NCBI GenBank assembly: GCA_002418865.1
Contig: DIEY01000072.1
Coordinates: 51,808 to 115,807 of the forward strand
DNA: 64,000 bases
From: Bacteroidales bacterium UBA5762
GTDB taxonomy: Bacteria > Bacteroidota > Bacteroidia > Bacteroidales > TTA-H9
Reading direction: 5' to 3'
Below are positions 16,753-24,541 of this stretch, piece by piece (position 1 is the stretch's first letter; each line of letters begins with the position of its first letter). Position numbers and translations under genes: made by a program. The notes under the pieces are model-generated. The model made no database searches, was not told the DNA's origin, and saw only the letters and a list, made by a program, of their open reading frames with translations.

Positions 16753-18918
16753 TTATCTTTCGTATTTGATACTTAATTCACGCATAATATGATGGCTATG
16801 TGCATACTTATCGATGAGAAACAATACATAACGAATATCGACATTGATAGTACGTTGTAACTCGGGTTCATAGGCAATATCACCACTCATGGCCTCCCAG
16901 TTTCCATCGAAAGCCAACCCGATTAATTCTCCATCCCCATTCAAAACCGGACTACCACTGTTCCCACCCGTTATATCATTATTTGTCAAGAAACAAGTTA
17001 CCACAGTATCATTTTTATAATAAGGCGAAAAATATTTTTGGTTAAAAACCTCTTTTAAGCGTGATGGAACTTGAAAATCGGGATTAGATGGGTCTTCTTT
17101 TTCTAGAATACCAAAATGGGTTGTAAAGTAATTGTATTCTATTGCATCAGCAGCCTGATAATCCTGAATAGTCCCATAAGTTAATCTCAAAGTTTGGTTG
17201 GCATCGGGATAAAATGATCTATTGGGATACATCAGTTGGACTGCCTCAACATACAATCTTTTGTTTCTTTTTAGTTGATCTCTGGCTTCAACATTCATAG
17301 TTTCGATTTTCCTGCTCATCTCTTTGAAAGCCACAGCCAACTGGTAGATAGGATCATCTTTGACGATGTTAATGGAAGGATTGTTCAGAAATTTAGTGAA
17401 GGATTCCATACTCGAGAAGATTGACTTTTGATAGACTTCATCGGCATATTTATCCCATTGGCCTTTGTATTTCTTATTGGCCGACAAAAGAACTTGAGGT
17501 ACAAATTGAGGATCCATATCATTATAATACATACTCATCATGGCAGCAAAAAGCCTTTTATCCGTTGATTGATCAAAATTTCTGAAAAAAGAATCGCCCA
17601 TTTCTTTTGCACTGAGAAGTAAGTTTTCGAGTAGATTATTCCTGTTTTTGTTAACACTTTGATTGATAAGTGATTCGGAACGAGAAGCGAATGAAATAAT
17701 TTCAGGCCCAAAGGCAGCTTCTCGAATATAAACCAGAGGTTTTGCCGTTTGATTGAGCAGCTGATAAGCTTGTTCGAAACCTGTAAGAACCCCTCCATAC
17801 TTTTCATGTCGTTGAGGATCGGCGCTTACCCAATCGGCAAATTCTTTTTCCTGCTGTTTTTTCTTTTCATAGACCTTTAATCGTTTCAATTGCTTGTTCT
17901 GGCCGATATAATATTTCCAGTAATTAGAGATTCCGGCATATTTGGCAGCATACTTTATCCTTATTTCATCATTTGCTGCCATACTGTTTCGAAGTATTTC
18001 GAGTTTCTTATCGCGTATTTTTATTATGGAAGGATTAGTAAGATTCATTGCTTGAGCGACTCCCCAAGAGGTAGCATAGCGGTCGGTGCGACCAGGATAA
18101 CCCATAATCATAGCAAAATCGCCTTTTTTGATACCTCCTGCATTAATTGTCAAGTATCGTTTAGCTTTGAGCGGTATATTATTTACTTGATAAGTTGCAG
18201 GTTTCCCACTGGGGCTTGTATAAATTCGAAAAACCGAGAAATCGCCAGTATGCCTTGGCCACATCCAGTTATCGGTATCCCCGCCAAATTTTCCTATAGC
18301 AGTAGGAGGTGCACCTACCAGTCGAATATCTTTATAGGTTTGATAAACAAATAAATAATATTGATTCCCAGCATAAAATTCTTTGATTACTCCTGCCATT
18401 CCATCCTGAGCGGGGATGGCTTCAAGAAGACGTTTTTCATTGAATTTCAAAATAGAATCGAATTGATTTTCGGGCATTTGAAAGTTTACACCCTCAAGCA
18501 TTTCATTTGTAACATCTGTAACATTTATAAGAAATTGGACAGTGAGGCCAGCTATAGGAATTTCTTCCTTTAAATTTCTTGCCCAAAATCCTTCTTTTAA
18601 ATAATCATTTTCAATGGAGCTTGAACTCTGGATAGCTCCAAATCCACAATGATGATTCGTAAAAATAAGACCATCGGCCGAAACGACTTCTCCCGTACAT
18701 CCACGGCCAAAAATTACAATCGCATCCTTCAGGCTCGAATGATTGATATTGTATATATCCTCGGCCGAAAGCTTCAAACCCATGGACTGCATATTCTCAA
18801 TCTGAATCTGATCAAGCAGATAGGGAAGCCACATTCCTTCATCTGCATAAAGGTTTAGGCTAAAAACTAAGCCTAATAAAAAAGTGAAAATATTACGTTT
18901 AATGTGATTCATTTTCAA
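16753..18918 (-). CDS. dpp7: S46 family dipeptidyl-peptidase, DPP7-type
   Basis: Periplasmic serine exopeptidase releasing dipeptides from oligopeptide N-termini. The signal peptide ends near LYA before DEGMWLPYLL. Trypsin-like catalytic elements are all visible: GRGCTGEVVSADGLIFTNHHC (His), MWPRHTGDFSVFRIY (Asp) and ITGGNSGSPVLNGDG (Ser at 654). In S46 enzymes the residue 18 positions after this Ser decides specificity, Gly in DPP7 (hydrophobic P1) and Arg in DPP11 (acidic P1). Here it is G672 in AFDGNWEAM, so DPP7-like preference is inferred. 721 residues is typical. It fits with the other exported peptidases in an amino-acid-fermenting lifestyle. Confidence 0.92.
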   Translation of the reverse strand: MKMNHIKRNIFTFLLGLVFSLNLYADEGMWLPYLLDQIQIENMQSMGLKLSAEDIYNINHSSLKDAIVIFGRGCTGEVVSADGLIFTNHHCGFGAIQSSSSIENDYLKEGFWARNLKEEIPIAGLTVQFLINVTDVTNEMLEGVNFQMPENQFDSILKFNEKRLLEAIPAQDGMAGVIKEFYAGNQYYLFVYQTYKDIRLVGAPPTAIGKFGGDTDNWMWPRHTGDFSVFRIYTSPSGKPATYQVNNIPLKAKRYLTINAGGIKKGDFAMIMGYPGRTDRYATSWGVAQAMNLTNPSIIKIRDKKLEILRNSMAANDEIRIKYAAKYAGISNYWKYYIGQNKQLKRLKVYEKKKQQEKEFADWVSADPQRHEKYGGVLTGFEQAYQLLNQTAKPLVYIREAAFGPEIISFASRSESLINQSVNKNRNNLLENLLLSAKEMGDSFFRNFDQSTDKRLFAAMMSMYYNDMDPQFVPQVLLSANKKYKGQWDKYADEVYQKSIFSSMESFTKFLNNPSINIVKDDPIYQLAVAFKEMSRKIETMNVEARDQLKRNKRLYVEAVQLMYPNRSFYPDANQTLRLTYGTIQDYQAADAIEYNYFTTHFGILEKEDPSNPDFQVPSRLKEVFNQKYFSPYYKNDTVVTCFLTNNDITGGNSGSPVLNGDGELIGLAFDGNWEAMSGDIAYEPELQRTINVDIRYVLFLIDKYAHSHHIMRELSIKYER

Positions 18919-18943
18919 TATTATATTTATTCTAAATGGATCT

Positions 18944-20032
18944 TTATTTCTTTCTTATTTTTAAATCATTTACGATGCTTCGAATCTGCTGTTCGTCATT
19001 TTTATTGCATATTAGTAACATACCTTCATCTTCTACCACAATAAGATTATCTAATCCTTGAAGCACGACAATTTTTTCATGAGGCACATGCACGATACAA
19101 TTATGAGTATCGTAAGCCATAACTTGATTACCAATGATGGAGTTGCTATTTGAATCTTTTTGACGAATTTCGTATAAAGAAGCCCATGTACCCAAATCGG
19201 ACCAACCAAAATCTGACATGAGTGTATAAACATTGTCGGCTTTTTCCATCACGCCGTAATCAATGGAAATACTTTTGCAGTGGGTATAAACATGTTCGAT
19301 AAAGGCTTTCTCGTCGGGTGTATTGAAAAGCTCTTTACCCTCGTTGAATAAAGAAAAAATATCAGGTAAATAAGCTTCGAGAGCGTGAAGTATAGTTTGC
19401 AAATTCCAAATAAAAATACCCGCATTCCATAAAAAATCGCCACTAGCAAGAAAAGCCCTTGCAAGCTCAAGATTGGGTTTTTCGGTGAAGGTTTTTACTT
19501 TTTTGATGCGTGAATCAACGCCAGGGGTAATTTCATCAATAAATTGTATATAACCATAACCTGTATCGGGCCTACTGGGTTGAATACCCAAAGTTAGCAG
19601 CCAGTTATGTTCTCTTGCTGTTCTAAGGGCGGTAGCAATTACTTCATGAAATCTTGCCTCATTTTGAATAATATGATCCGAAGGAGTCACAACAATGTTG
19701 GCCGATGGATTACTGTTGGCAATACGATAACTGGCGAAAGCAATGCATGGAGCAGTATTACGACCTGAAGGCTCACATAGTATATTTTCGGGCGGAAGCT
19801 CGGGAATTTGTTCTCTCACTAATGAAAAATATTTTTCGTTGGTAACCACAAAAATATTTTCAATCAAGCAAATAGGTTTAAACCTCTGAAAAGTTTGTTG
19901 TATCAGGGTTTGCCCAGTTCCAAGAAAGTCGATGAACTGTTTGGGGTGGTCTTCACGGCTCATAGGCCAAAAACGCGTCCCAACACCTCCTGCCATTATA
20001 ACACAATAATCGTTTGGATTCATTTCTTTCAA
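18944..20032 (-). CDS. manC: Mannose-1-phosphate guanylyltransferase
   Basis: Makes GDP-mannose from mannose-1-phosphate and GTP for glycan synthesis. Nucleotidyltransferase signature VIMAGGVGTRFWPMSREDHPKQF lies at the N-terminus. NILCEPSGRNTAPCIAFAS, VVTPSDHII, VKTFTEKP, GDFLWNAGIFIW and SIDYGVMEKADNVYTL...FGWSDLGTW follow, the standard order. 362 residues corresponds to the monofunctional enzyme with no fused phosphomannose isomerase domain. Starts at ATG 20032 or 20023 are both possible. A -7 box lies 24 bases upstream. Confidence 0.95.
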   Translation of the reverse strand: MKEMNPNDYCVIMAGGVGTRFWPMSREDHPKQFIDFLGTGQTLIQQTFQRFKPICLIENIFVVTNEKYFSLVREQIPELPPENILCEPSGRNTAPCIAFASYRIANSNPSANIVVTPSDHIIQNEARFHEVIATALRTAREHNWLLTLGIQPSRPDTGYGYIQFIDEITPGVDSRIKKVKTFTEKPNLELARAFLASGDFLWNAGIFIWNLQTILHALEAYLPDIFSLFNEGKELFNTPDEKAFIEHVYTHCKSISIDYGVMEKADNVYTLMSDFGWSDLGTWASLYEIRQKDSNSNSIIGNQVMAYDTHNCIVHVPHEKIVVLQGLDNLIVVEDEGMLLICNKNDEQQIRSIVNDLKIRKK

Positions 20033-20056
20033 ATTTTTTTATTTTGGCTCTTTATG

Positions 20057-20064
20057 CAAATGTA
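20057..20064 (-). promoter_or_regulatory. -7 box (TACATTTG) upstream of manC
   Basis: Plus-strand CAAATGTA is an exact TAnnTTTG on the minus strand. A CAAA (TTTG) at 20082-20085, inside the 3' end of the sprT-like gene, gives a 17-base spacer, the best -33/-7 pair I see in the window. Confidence 0.55.
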
Positions 20065-20078
20065 AAGATTTCATATTT

Positions 20079-20708
20079 CTACAAAAAAGGTTTTACAAAA
20101 ATTGAAGGGTCCATTTTAAATATGGCCCCAGTGGTGAGCTCCTTACAAAGAATAACATCTCCCTGTCGACCAATACTTTGAAATGAGTCCTTAGATAGAA
20201 AAAATTTACTCTCGATGGGTAATCTCCCCAACTGAACCGAATAGGGACTTCTTTCCTTACTATTATAGTTTTCGAGAACCTTACCTAACCTCTTGTCGGA
20301 GGAAGTAGAGCCATATCGACTCCTTAGATGAGCCTCGAAAGCCTCCTGGATATCAGCAGGAAAAACATTATCATTTATAAAAGGTTTAGAAATTTCAATG
20401 AAAGCGGAATGCCATTCCTTTCCATGAGGCCTTACTTCGGTTTTAAATCTTTCCTGAACCAGCAGATGGGCAAATTCATGCAATAGGGTGATTAAGAACT
20501 GATAACGATTAAGATTGATATTGATGCTGATACGATGTCTATTGTTGGTAGTATTGAATAAATAATCTCCCATTCGCCCTCGACGTGGATAAGTAACCAC
20601 CAAATCAACCTGAAAACGAAACAATAGGTCGACCACACGCTTAAGAGCAGCTTCAGGCAATAAAGAGGCTAAATTTCTCTCTATTAAACTCCTTTCCTTT
20701 ATTGTCAT
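20079..20708 (-). CDS. SprT-like zinc metallopeptidase-domain protein
   Basis: About 209 residues from the ATG at 20708 (another ATG at 20750 is in frame). It has the SprT-like signature FLITLLHEFAHLLVQERF, with the HExxH zinc motif at residues 77-81, and PHGKEWHSAF supplying the third ligand. SprT-like proteins include the Spartan DNA-protein crosslink proteases, but bacterial members are mostly uncharacterised. The C-terminal half is basic and lacks an obvious zinc ribbon. Its 5' end overlaps the small lipoprotein gene in another frame by 56 bases, so the two are probably coupled. Confidence 0.8.
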   Translation of the reverse strand: MTIKERSLIERNLASLLPEAALKRVVDLLFRFQVDLVVTYPRRGRMGDYLFNTTNNRHRISININLNRYQFLITLLHEFAHLLVQERFKTEVRPHGKEWHSAFIEISKPFINDNVFPADIQEAFEAHLRSRYGSTSSDKRLGKVLENYNSKERSPYSVQLGRLPIESKFFLSKDSFQSIGRQGDVILCKELTTGAIFKMDPSIFVKPFL

Positions 20709-20901
20709 ATACTTTATCCACTTTGAATTGAGTAAATGAGGGGCAATCACAATCTTTCGACTTATTTCGCTGATTTCTGTGTTGTGCTTTGCGCGAACTT
20801 TGACATGATAGCATGAGTATACACATACACAACAAAATAAAAAGATTTAACCATTTATTTCTAAAATGAACTTTTGCAAGATTTCGTATGGGTTTAGTCA
20901 T
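20653..20901 (-). CDS. Small lipoprotein of unknown function
   Basis: 82-residue protein with a basic N-terminus (KWLNLF), hydrophobic core (LFILLCMCILML) and lipobox LMLSC, followed by a Ser/Arg/Lys/Asn-rich linker, a Cys-Asp-Cys-Pro motif (KDCDCPSF) and a short C-terminus. The signal architecture makes it a credible gene despite its size. It sits between SRAP and sprT on the same strand and overlaps sprT out of frame. I do not recognise the family. Confidence 0.6.
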   Translation of the reverse strand: MTKPIRNLAKVHFRNKWLNLFILLCMCILMLSCQSSRKAQHRNQRNKSKDCDCPSFTQFKVDKVYDNKGKEFNREKFSLFIA

Positions 20902-20964
20902 ATAACAATTCCCCTTTCATCAAATTCATTTTCTTGTTATTAACCCATGAAGCCTACAAATATT

Positions 20965-21804
20965 TTATGATGAAGATTCATTAGAAGAAATTTTATTTTC
21001 TGTTGGGTGATCGGAAAAATGCTGTTTTGGATTTCCCATTCCTGAGCTTTGAATATAGGATTTCACTTGTAGATTTTCTTCGGGTAATAAGGGTGGGCCG
21101 ATAGGCTCGATTAGGTCGGCACCATCTGCCTTGGGTGATTTGATGAGCGGACTAATTGGATAAGCATTCATTAAAGAAGCATCAAAAGGTTTTAATAAGG
21201 CAGTAATATCGGAAAGAGGAAGCCTCAAATCGAGCCACTTTCTTTCATCTGAAGGACTAAGGATAACAGGCATTCGTTGATGAGGGAGTTTCAACAGCAG
21301 TTCGTTGGCCACTGTCGTTATAATGGCAAACGACCGTATTTTTTCACCTGTCTGCGGATTTATCCATTCATCCCAAATACCCGCCATGGCAAAAGGTCTT
21401 ATTTTGTTTCTGAGATATATTACAAAAGGTTTGTTCAATCTTTCTTCAGTAGTTCCTTCGATAAAAGCATCGGCGATAACCAGACAACGTTGTGAGCGTA
21501 TAGGTTTGCGAAAGGCAGGCTTCTCGATAATTCCTTTAGCTCCTTTATAATTTGGAGAATTGTCGAGGTTATGCTCTCCCTCGGCTCTGGCATTAATAAA
21601 AAACTTATCTGTTTTCGACCAATAAGGAGTCATACCAAATCGCAACAGCTGCAACTGATGAGGATTATTGCTAGCAATAACTGGAGCTAACCTACCAGGG
21701 GCAATATTATATTGAGGTTTTAAAGGAGCATCGAATGCAGCTCTCACATTAAACCTTTTTTCTATATTTTCGAGTTTCTGTACTAAAATATATCTTCCGC
21801 ACAT
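20965..21804 (-). CDS. yedK: SOS response-associated peptidase (SRAP, HMCES/YedK family)
   Basis: Senses abasic sites in single-stranded DNA by forming a thiazolidine crosslink through Cys2 after Met removal. MCGRYILVQKLENI is the canonical N-terminus. NARAEG (Asn), PAFRKPIRSQRCLVIADAFIEG (catalytic Glu) and KLPHQRMPVIL (His) complete the active site. 279 residues is longer than the usual 220-230; the extra C-terminal 50 (from about residue 230, ending SSNESSS) is polar and probably disordered. It lies upstream of the lipoprotein/sprT pair. Confidence 0.93.
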   Translation of the reverse strand: MCGRYILVQKLENIEKRFNVRAAFDAPLKPQYNIAPGRLAPVIASNNPHQLQLLRFGMTPYWSKTDKFFINARAEGEHNLDNSPNYKGAKGIIEKPAFRKPIRSQRCLVIADAFIEGTTEERLNKPFVIYLRNKIRPFAMAGIWDEWINPQTGEKIRSFAIITTVANELLLKLPHQRMPVILSPSDERKWLDLRLPLSDITALLKPFDASLMNAYPISPLIKSPKADGADLIEPIGPPLLPEENLQVKSYIQSSGMGNPKQHFSDHPTENKISSNESSS

Positions 21805-21896
21805 CTTATTCTATGAATCAATTTGAAAAGTAAAGTTAATCCAAAAAGCATTATTTTAAATTAAGTTGTATTTTTACTGAAAAATATACACAGAAA

Positions 21897-22445
21897 ATGA
21901 TGAGTTTTTTAGATCTTGTTAAGACAAGACATAGTACCCGGCACTTCGAAGATCGCCCTGTTGAATATGAAAAACTCGAAAATTGTTTGGAGGCTGCAAG
22001 GCTTGCTCCTTCGGCCAGTAATTCACAGCCGTGGACTTTTATTGTTGTTGACGATCCCAAATTGAAGGAAGAGGTTGCCAGAGAAACTTATAGTCCCTTG
22101 GTTTCATTCAATAAGTTCGTACTTAAAGCTGGTGCTATTGTAGTTATCGTTATCGAGAAATCCAAAATGATTACCCAAATTGGAGAAACTATAAAAAAGA
22201 AGGAATTTCCTTTGATCGATATTGGAATAGCTGCAGAACATTTTTGCTTGCAAGCGCAGGAGGAGGGGCTTGGAACTTGTATTTTGGGATGGTTTAACGA
22301 AGCTCCCATTAAGAACCTTTTACATATTCCTCAATCCAAAACCATTGGCTTATTGATTGCCGTAGGTTATCCTGCAAATGAGACTCCCAAAGAAAAGAAA
22401 AGAAAACCTATGGATGAATTTCGTAAATACAACACATATCGCTAA
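21897..22445 (+). CDS. Nitroreductase family FMN oxidoreductase
   Basis: 182-residue FMN-dependent NAD(P)H oxidoreductase of the nitroreductase fold. The FMN phosphate site TRHSTRHFEDRPV lies at the N-terminus, APSASNSQPWTFIVVDD follows, and the C-terminal EEGLGTCILGWF...IGLLIAVGYPANETPKEKKRKP block is typical. The single-domain short form resembles enzymes acting on quinones or nitro compounds; the true substrate is unknown. Two tandem ATGs (21897, 21900) are possible starts. It is divergent from yedK. Confidence 0.88.
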   Translation: MMSFLDLVKTRHSTRHFEDRPVEYEKLENCLEAARLAPSASNSQPWTFIVVDDPKLKEEVARETYSPLVSFNKFVLKAGAIVVIVIEKSKMITQIGETIKKKEFPLIDIGIAAEHFCLQAQEEGLGTCILGWFNEAPIKNLLHIPQSKTIGLLIAVGYPANETPKEKKRKPMDEFRKYNTYR

Positions 22446-22459
22446 ATCGATAAAACATT

Positions 22460-23398
22460 CTACCTCTGAATTCCTTCGAGAATGCTTTGGGCTTGTATTT
22501 TATCTTTTTTCAACTGATTTTTAAGCTGCTCAAGAGAATCGAATTTTATCTCATCTCTTAGTCTATCAATAAAACTTATATTAATCACTTCGTCATAAAT
22601 TTCATCGTTGAAATCGAATATATGAACTTCGATAGCAAACGAGCTATGGGCAATAGTAGGTCGTACGCCTATATTGCTCATACCTCCATAAATTTTACCT
22701 TTATATTCAACCTTAGAAATATACACTCCATTAGCAGCAATAAGGGCGAGTCTGTCATCGGCCAAAATGTTGGCAGTAGGAAAACCGAGCTGATGCCCTA
22801 ACCGATTTCCATGAATTACTTTACCAGAGATAGTATATGCATATCCTAAAAGTGAATTAGCCAAGCGAATATTGCCCGCATGAAGAGCATTGCGTATGCG
22901 AGTAGAACTTACTTCCTCTCCATCTATTAATAAAGGAGGAACTTCCTCAACTTTTAGTCCTAATTCATGAGCAAAAGATTGAAGTTTCAAATGGTCTCCT
23001 TCTCTGTCATGACCAAAACGGTGATCATAGCCAACCACAAGACAGAAAGTATGAAGCTGATTAACAATAAATTCACGTATAAAGACTTCCCAAGGCGTCA
23101 TCGAAAATTCGATCGTAAATGGTAAAACGATTAAATGATCAATGCCTAATTCCGATAAAAGCTGATATTTGCGATGAGTTGAAGTAATTAACTTTACGGG
23201 TACGCCATATTGTGGCAAGACTAAACGAGGATGTGGTTCGAAAGTTATAATGATGGTTTCTCCCTGAATTTTTCGGGCTATTTCTTTTAAATGATTGATG
23301 ATTTGCCGATGTCCCAAATGAACTCCATCAAAAGTTCCGACAGTAACAATTGGTTTGTTAAAAACAGGCAAATGATCAAGATCTCTGTGAATTTCCAA
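22460..23398 (-). CDS. ribF: Bifunctional riboflavin kinase / FAD synthetase
   Basis: Makes FMN and FAD from riboflavin. The N-terminal adenylyltransferase domain carries VTVGTFDGVHLGHRQII and YDHRFGHDREGD, then SSTRIRNAL. The C-terminal flavokinase domain carries GNRLGHQLGFPTANI and YGGMSNIGVRPTI. 312 residues is standard. Only two bases separate it from the asd stop, so asd-ribF is an operon. Confidence 0.96.
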   Translation of the reverse strand: MEIHRDLDHLPVFNKPIVTVGTFDGVHLGHRQIINHLKEIARKIQGETIIITFEPHPRLVLPQYGVPVKLITSTHRKYQLLSELGIDHLIVLPFTIEFSMTPWEVFIREFIVNQLHTFCLVVGYDHRFGHDREGDHLKLQSFAHELGLKVEEVPPLLIDGEEVSSTRIRNALHAGNIRLANSLLGYAYTISGKVIHGNRLGHQLGFPTANILADDRLALIAANGVYISKVEYKGKIYGGMSNIGVRPTIAHSSFAIEVHIFDFNDEIYDEVINISFIDRLRDEIKFDSLEQLKNQLKKDKIQAQSILEGIQR

Positions 23399-23400
23399 TT

Positions 23401-24399
23401 TTAAAGTATATAATTTTTGTTGACTATGTATTCAGCAATTTGGACTGCATTAGTGGCAGCTCCCTTCAGCAAATTATCCGCAACTATCCACAAATTGAGA
23501 GCCTTAGGGCAAGATTCATCCCTGCGGATGCGACCTACAAACACTTCGTCTTTCCCTTCAGCAAACAGTGGCATGGGGTAAATGTTCTTTGAAGGATCAT
23601 CTTGTACTATAATTCCAGGTGTTTTTTTTAAGATTTCAATGACTTCTTCAATAATATAGTCTTTTGCAAACTCAACATTTACGGCTTCGCTATGCCCACC
23701 CTTGACAGGGACACGCACTACAGTAGCAGTAACCTGTATTTGGAAGTCATTTAAAATTTTCCGAGTTTCATTTACAAGTTTCATTTCTTCAGTAGTATAT
23801 CCATTAGGCAAAAAGCTGCCTCCATGAGGGAAAACATTGAGATCGATGGGATATGGATAAGCAGGCTCAGTTATAGAAAGTCCAGCCCGTTCGTTCATTA
23901 GCTGGGTTAAAGCCTTTGCCCCAGTACCTGTAACCGACTGATAAGTGGCTACAACAATCCTCCGAATGCCAAAGGACTTATGAAGGCCAGATAAGGCTAA
24001 AACCATCTGTATGGTCGAACAATTGGGATTAGCAATCAATCGCGTTGCCGATGTAATAGTGTCAGCATTGATTTCAGGCACTACCAACGGAACATTGGCT
24101 TGCATTCTCCAATAGCTACTATTATCAATCACAAATGTGCCTTGTTTGGTAAATTGTACCGCATATTTTTCCGATACTTGATTGCCGGCCGAAAATAATG
24201 CAATATGCGGCTCTGCTTCTAAAACTTCTTCTACAGCTTGAATTTTAAGAATCTTCCCTCTAACAGGCATCTCCTTTCTATACGATTTTTGGCTGGCTGC
24301 CAAAAATATTTCGGCATCATCTGAAATAAACGAAGACTCTATTTTTTCTATCATTTTACGTCCTACAAGTCCCGTCGCTCCAATAATTGCTATCTTCAT
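23401..24399 (-). CDS. asd: Aspartate-semialdehyde dehydrogenase
   Basis: Reduces aspartyl-4-phosphate to aspartate-semialdehyde, the branch point to lysine/diaminopimelate, threonine and methionine. Rossmann motif IIGATGLVGRK lies at the N-terminus, the nucleophile C127 is in ANPNCSTIQMVLAL, and the second catalytic region RVPVKGGHSEAVNVEF holds the base His. 332 residues is normal. A -7 box lies about 80 bases upstream on the minus strand. It is the first gene of the asd-ribF operon. Confidence 0.97.
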   Translation of the reverse strand: MKIAIIGATGLVGRKMIEKIESSFISDDAEIFLAASQKSYRKEMPVRGKILKIQAVEEVLEAEPHIALFSAGNQVSEKYAVQFTKQGTFVIDNSSYWRMQANVPLVVPEINADTITSATRLIANPNCSTIQMVLALSGLHKSFGIRRIVVATYQSVTGTGAKALTQLMNERAGLSITEPAYPYPIDLNVFPHGGSFLPNGYTTEEMKLVNETRKILNDFQIQVTATVVRVPVKGGHSEAVNVEFAKDYIIEEVIEILKKTPGIIVQDDPSKNIYPMPLFAEGKDEVFVGRIRRDESCPKALNLWIVADNLLKGAATNAVQIAEYIVNKNYIL

Positions 24400-24480
24400 C
24401 AGCTATTTCTATCTATTGAAAATATTTCAGCCTCCTTTAAAAAGAAACTTTATTTTTTCGAGGCAAATGTTACAAAACGG

Positions 24481-24488
24481 CAAAATTA
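24481..24488 (-). promoter_or_regulatory. -7 box (TAATTTTG) upstream of asd
   Basis: Plus-strand CAAAATTA is an exact TAnnTTTG on the minus strand, 81 bases before the asd start. The divergent gene at 24542 has only a near match (TATATTTA) in the same gap. Confidence 0.35.
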
Positions 24489-24541
24489 CTATATTTACCG
24501 ATGTAAAGAGATACTGAACCTTACCAAATTTTTCTTTAACA

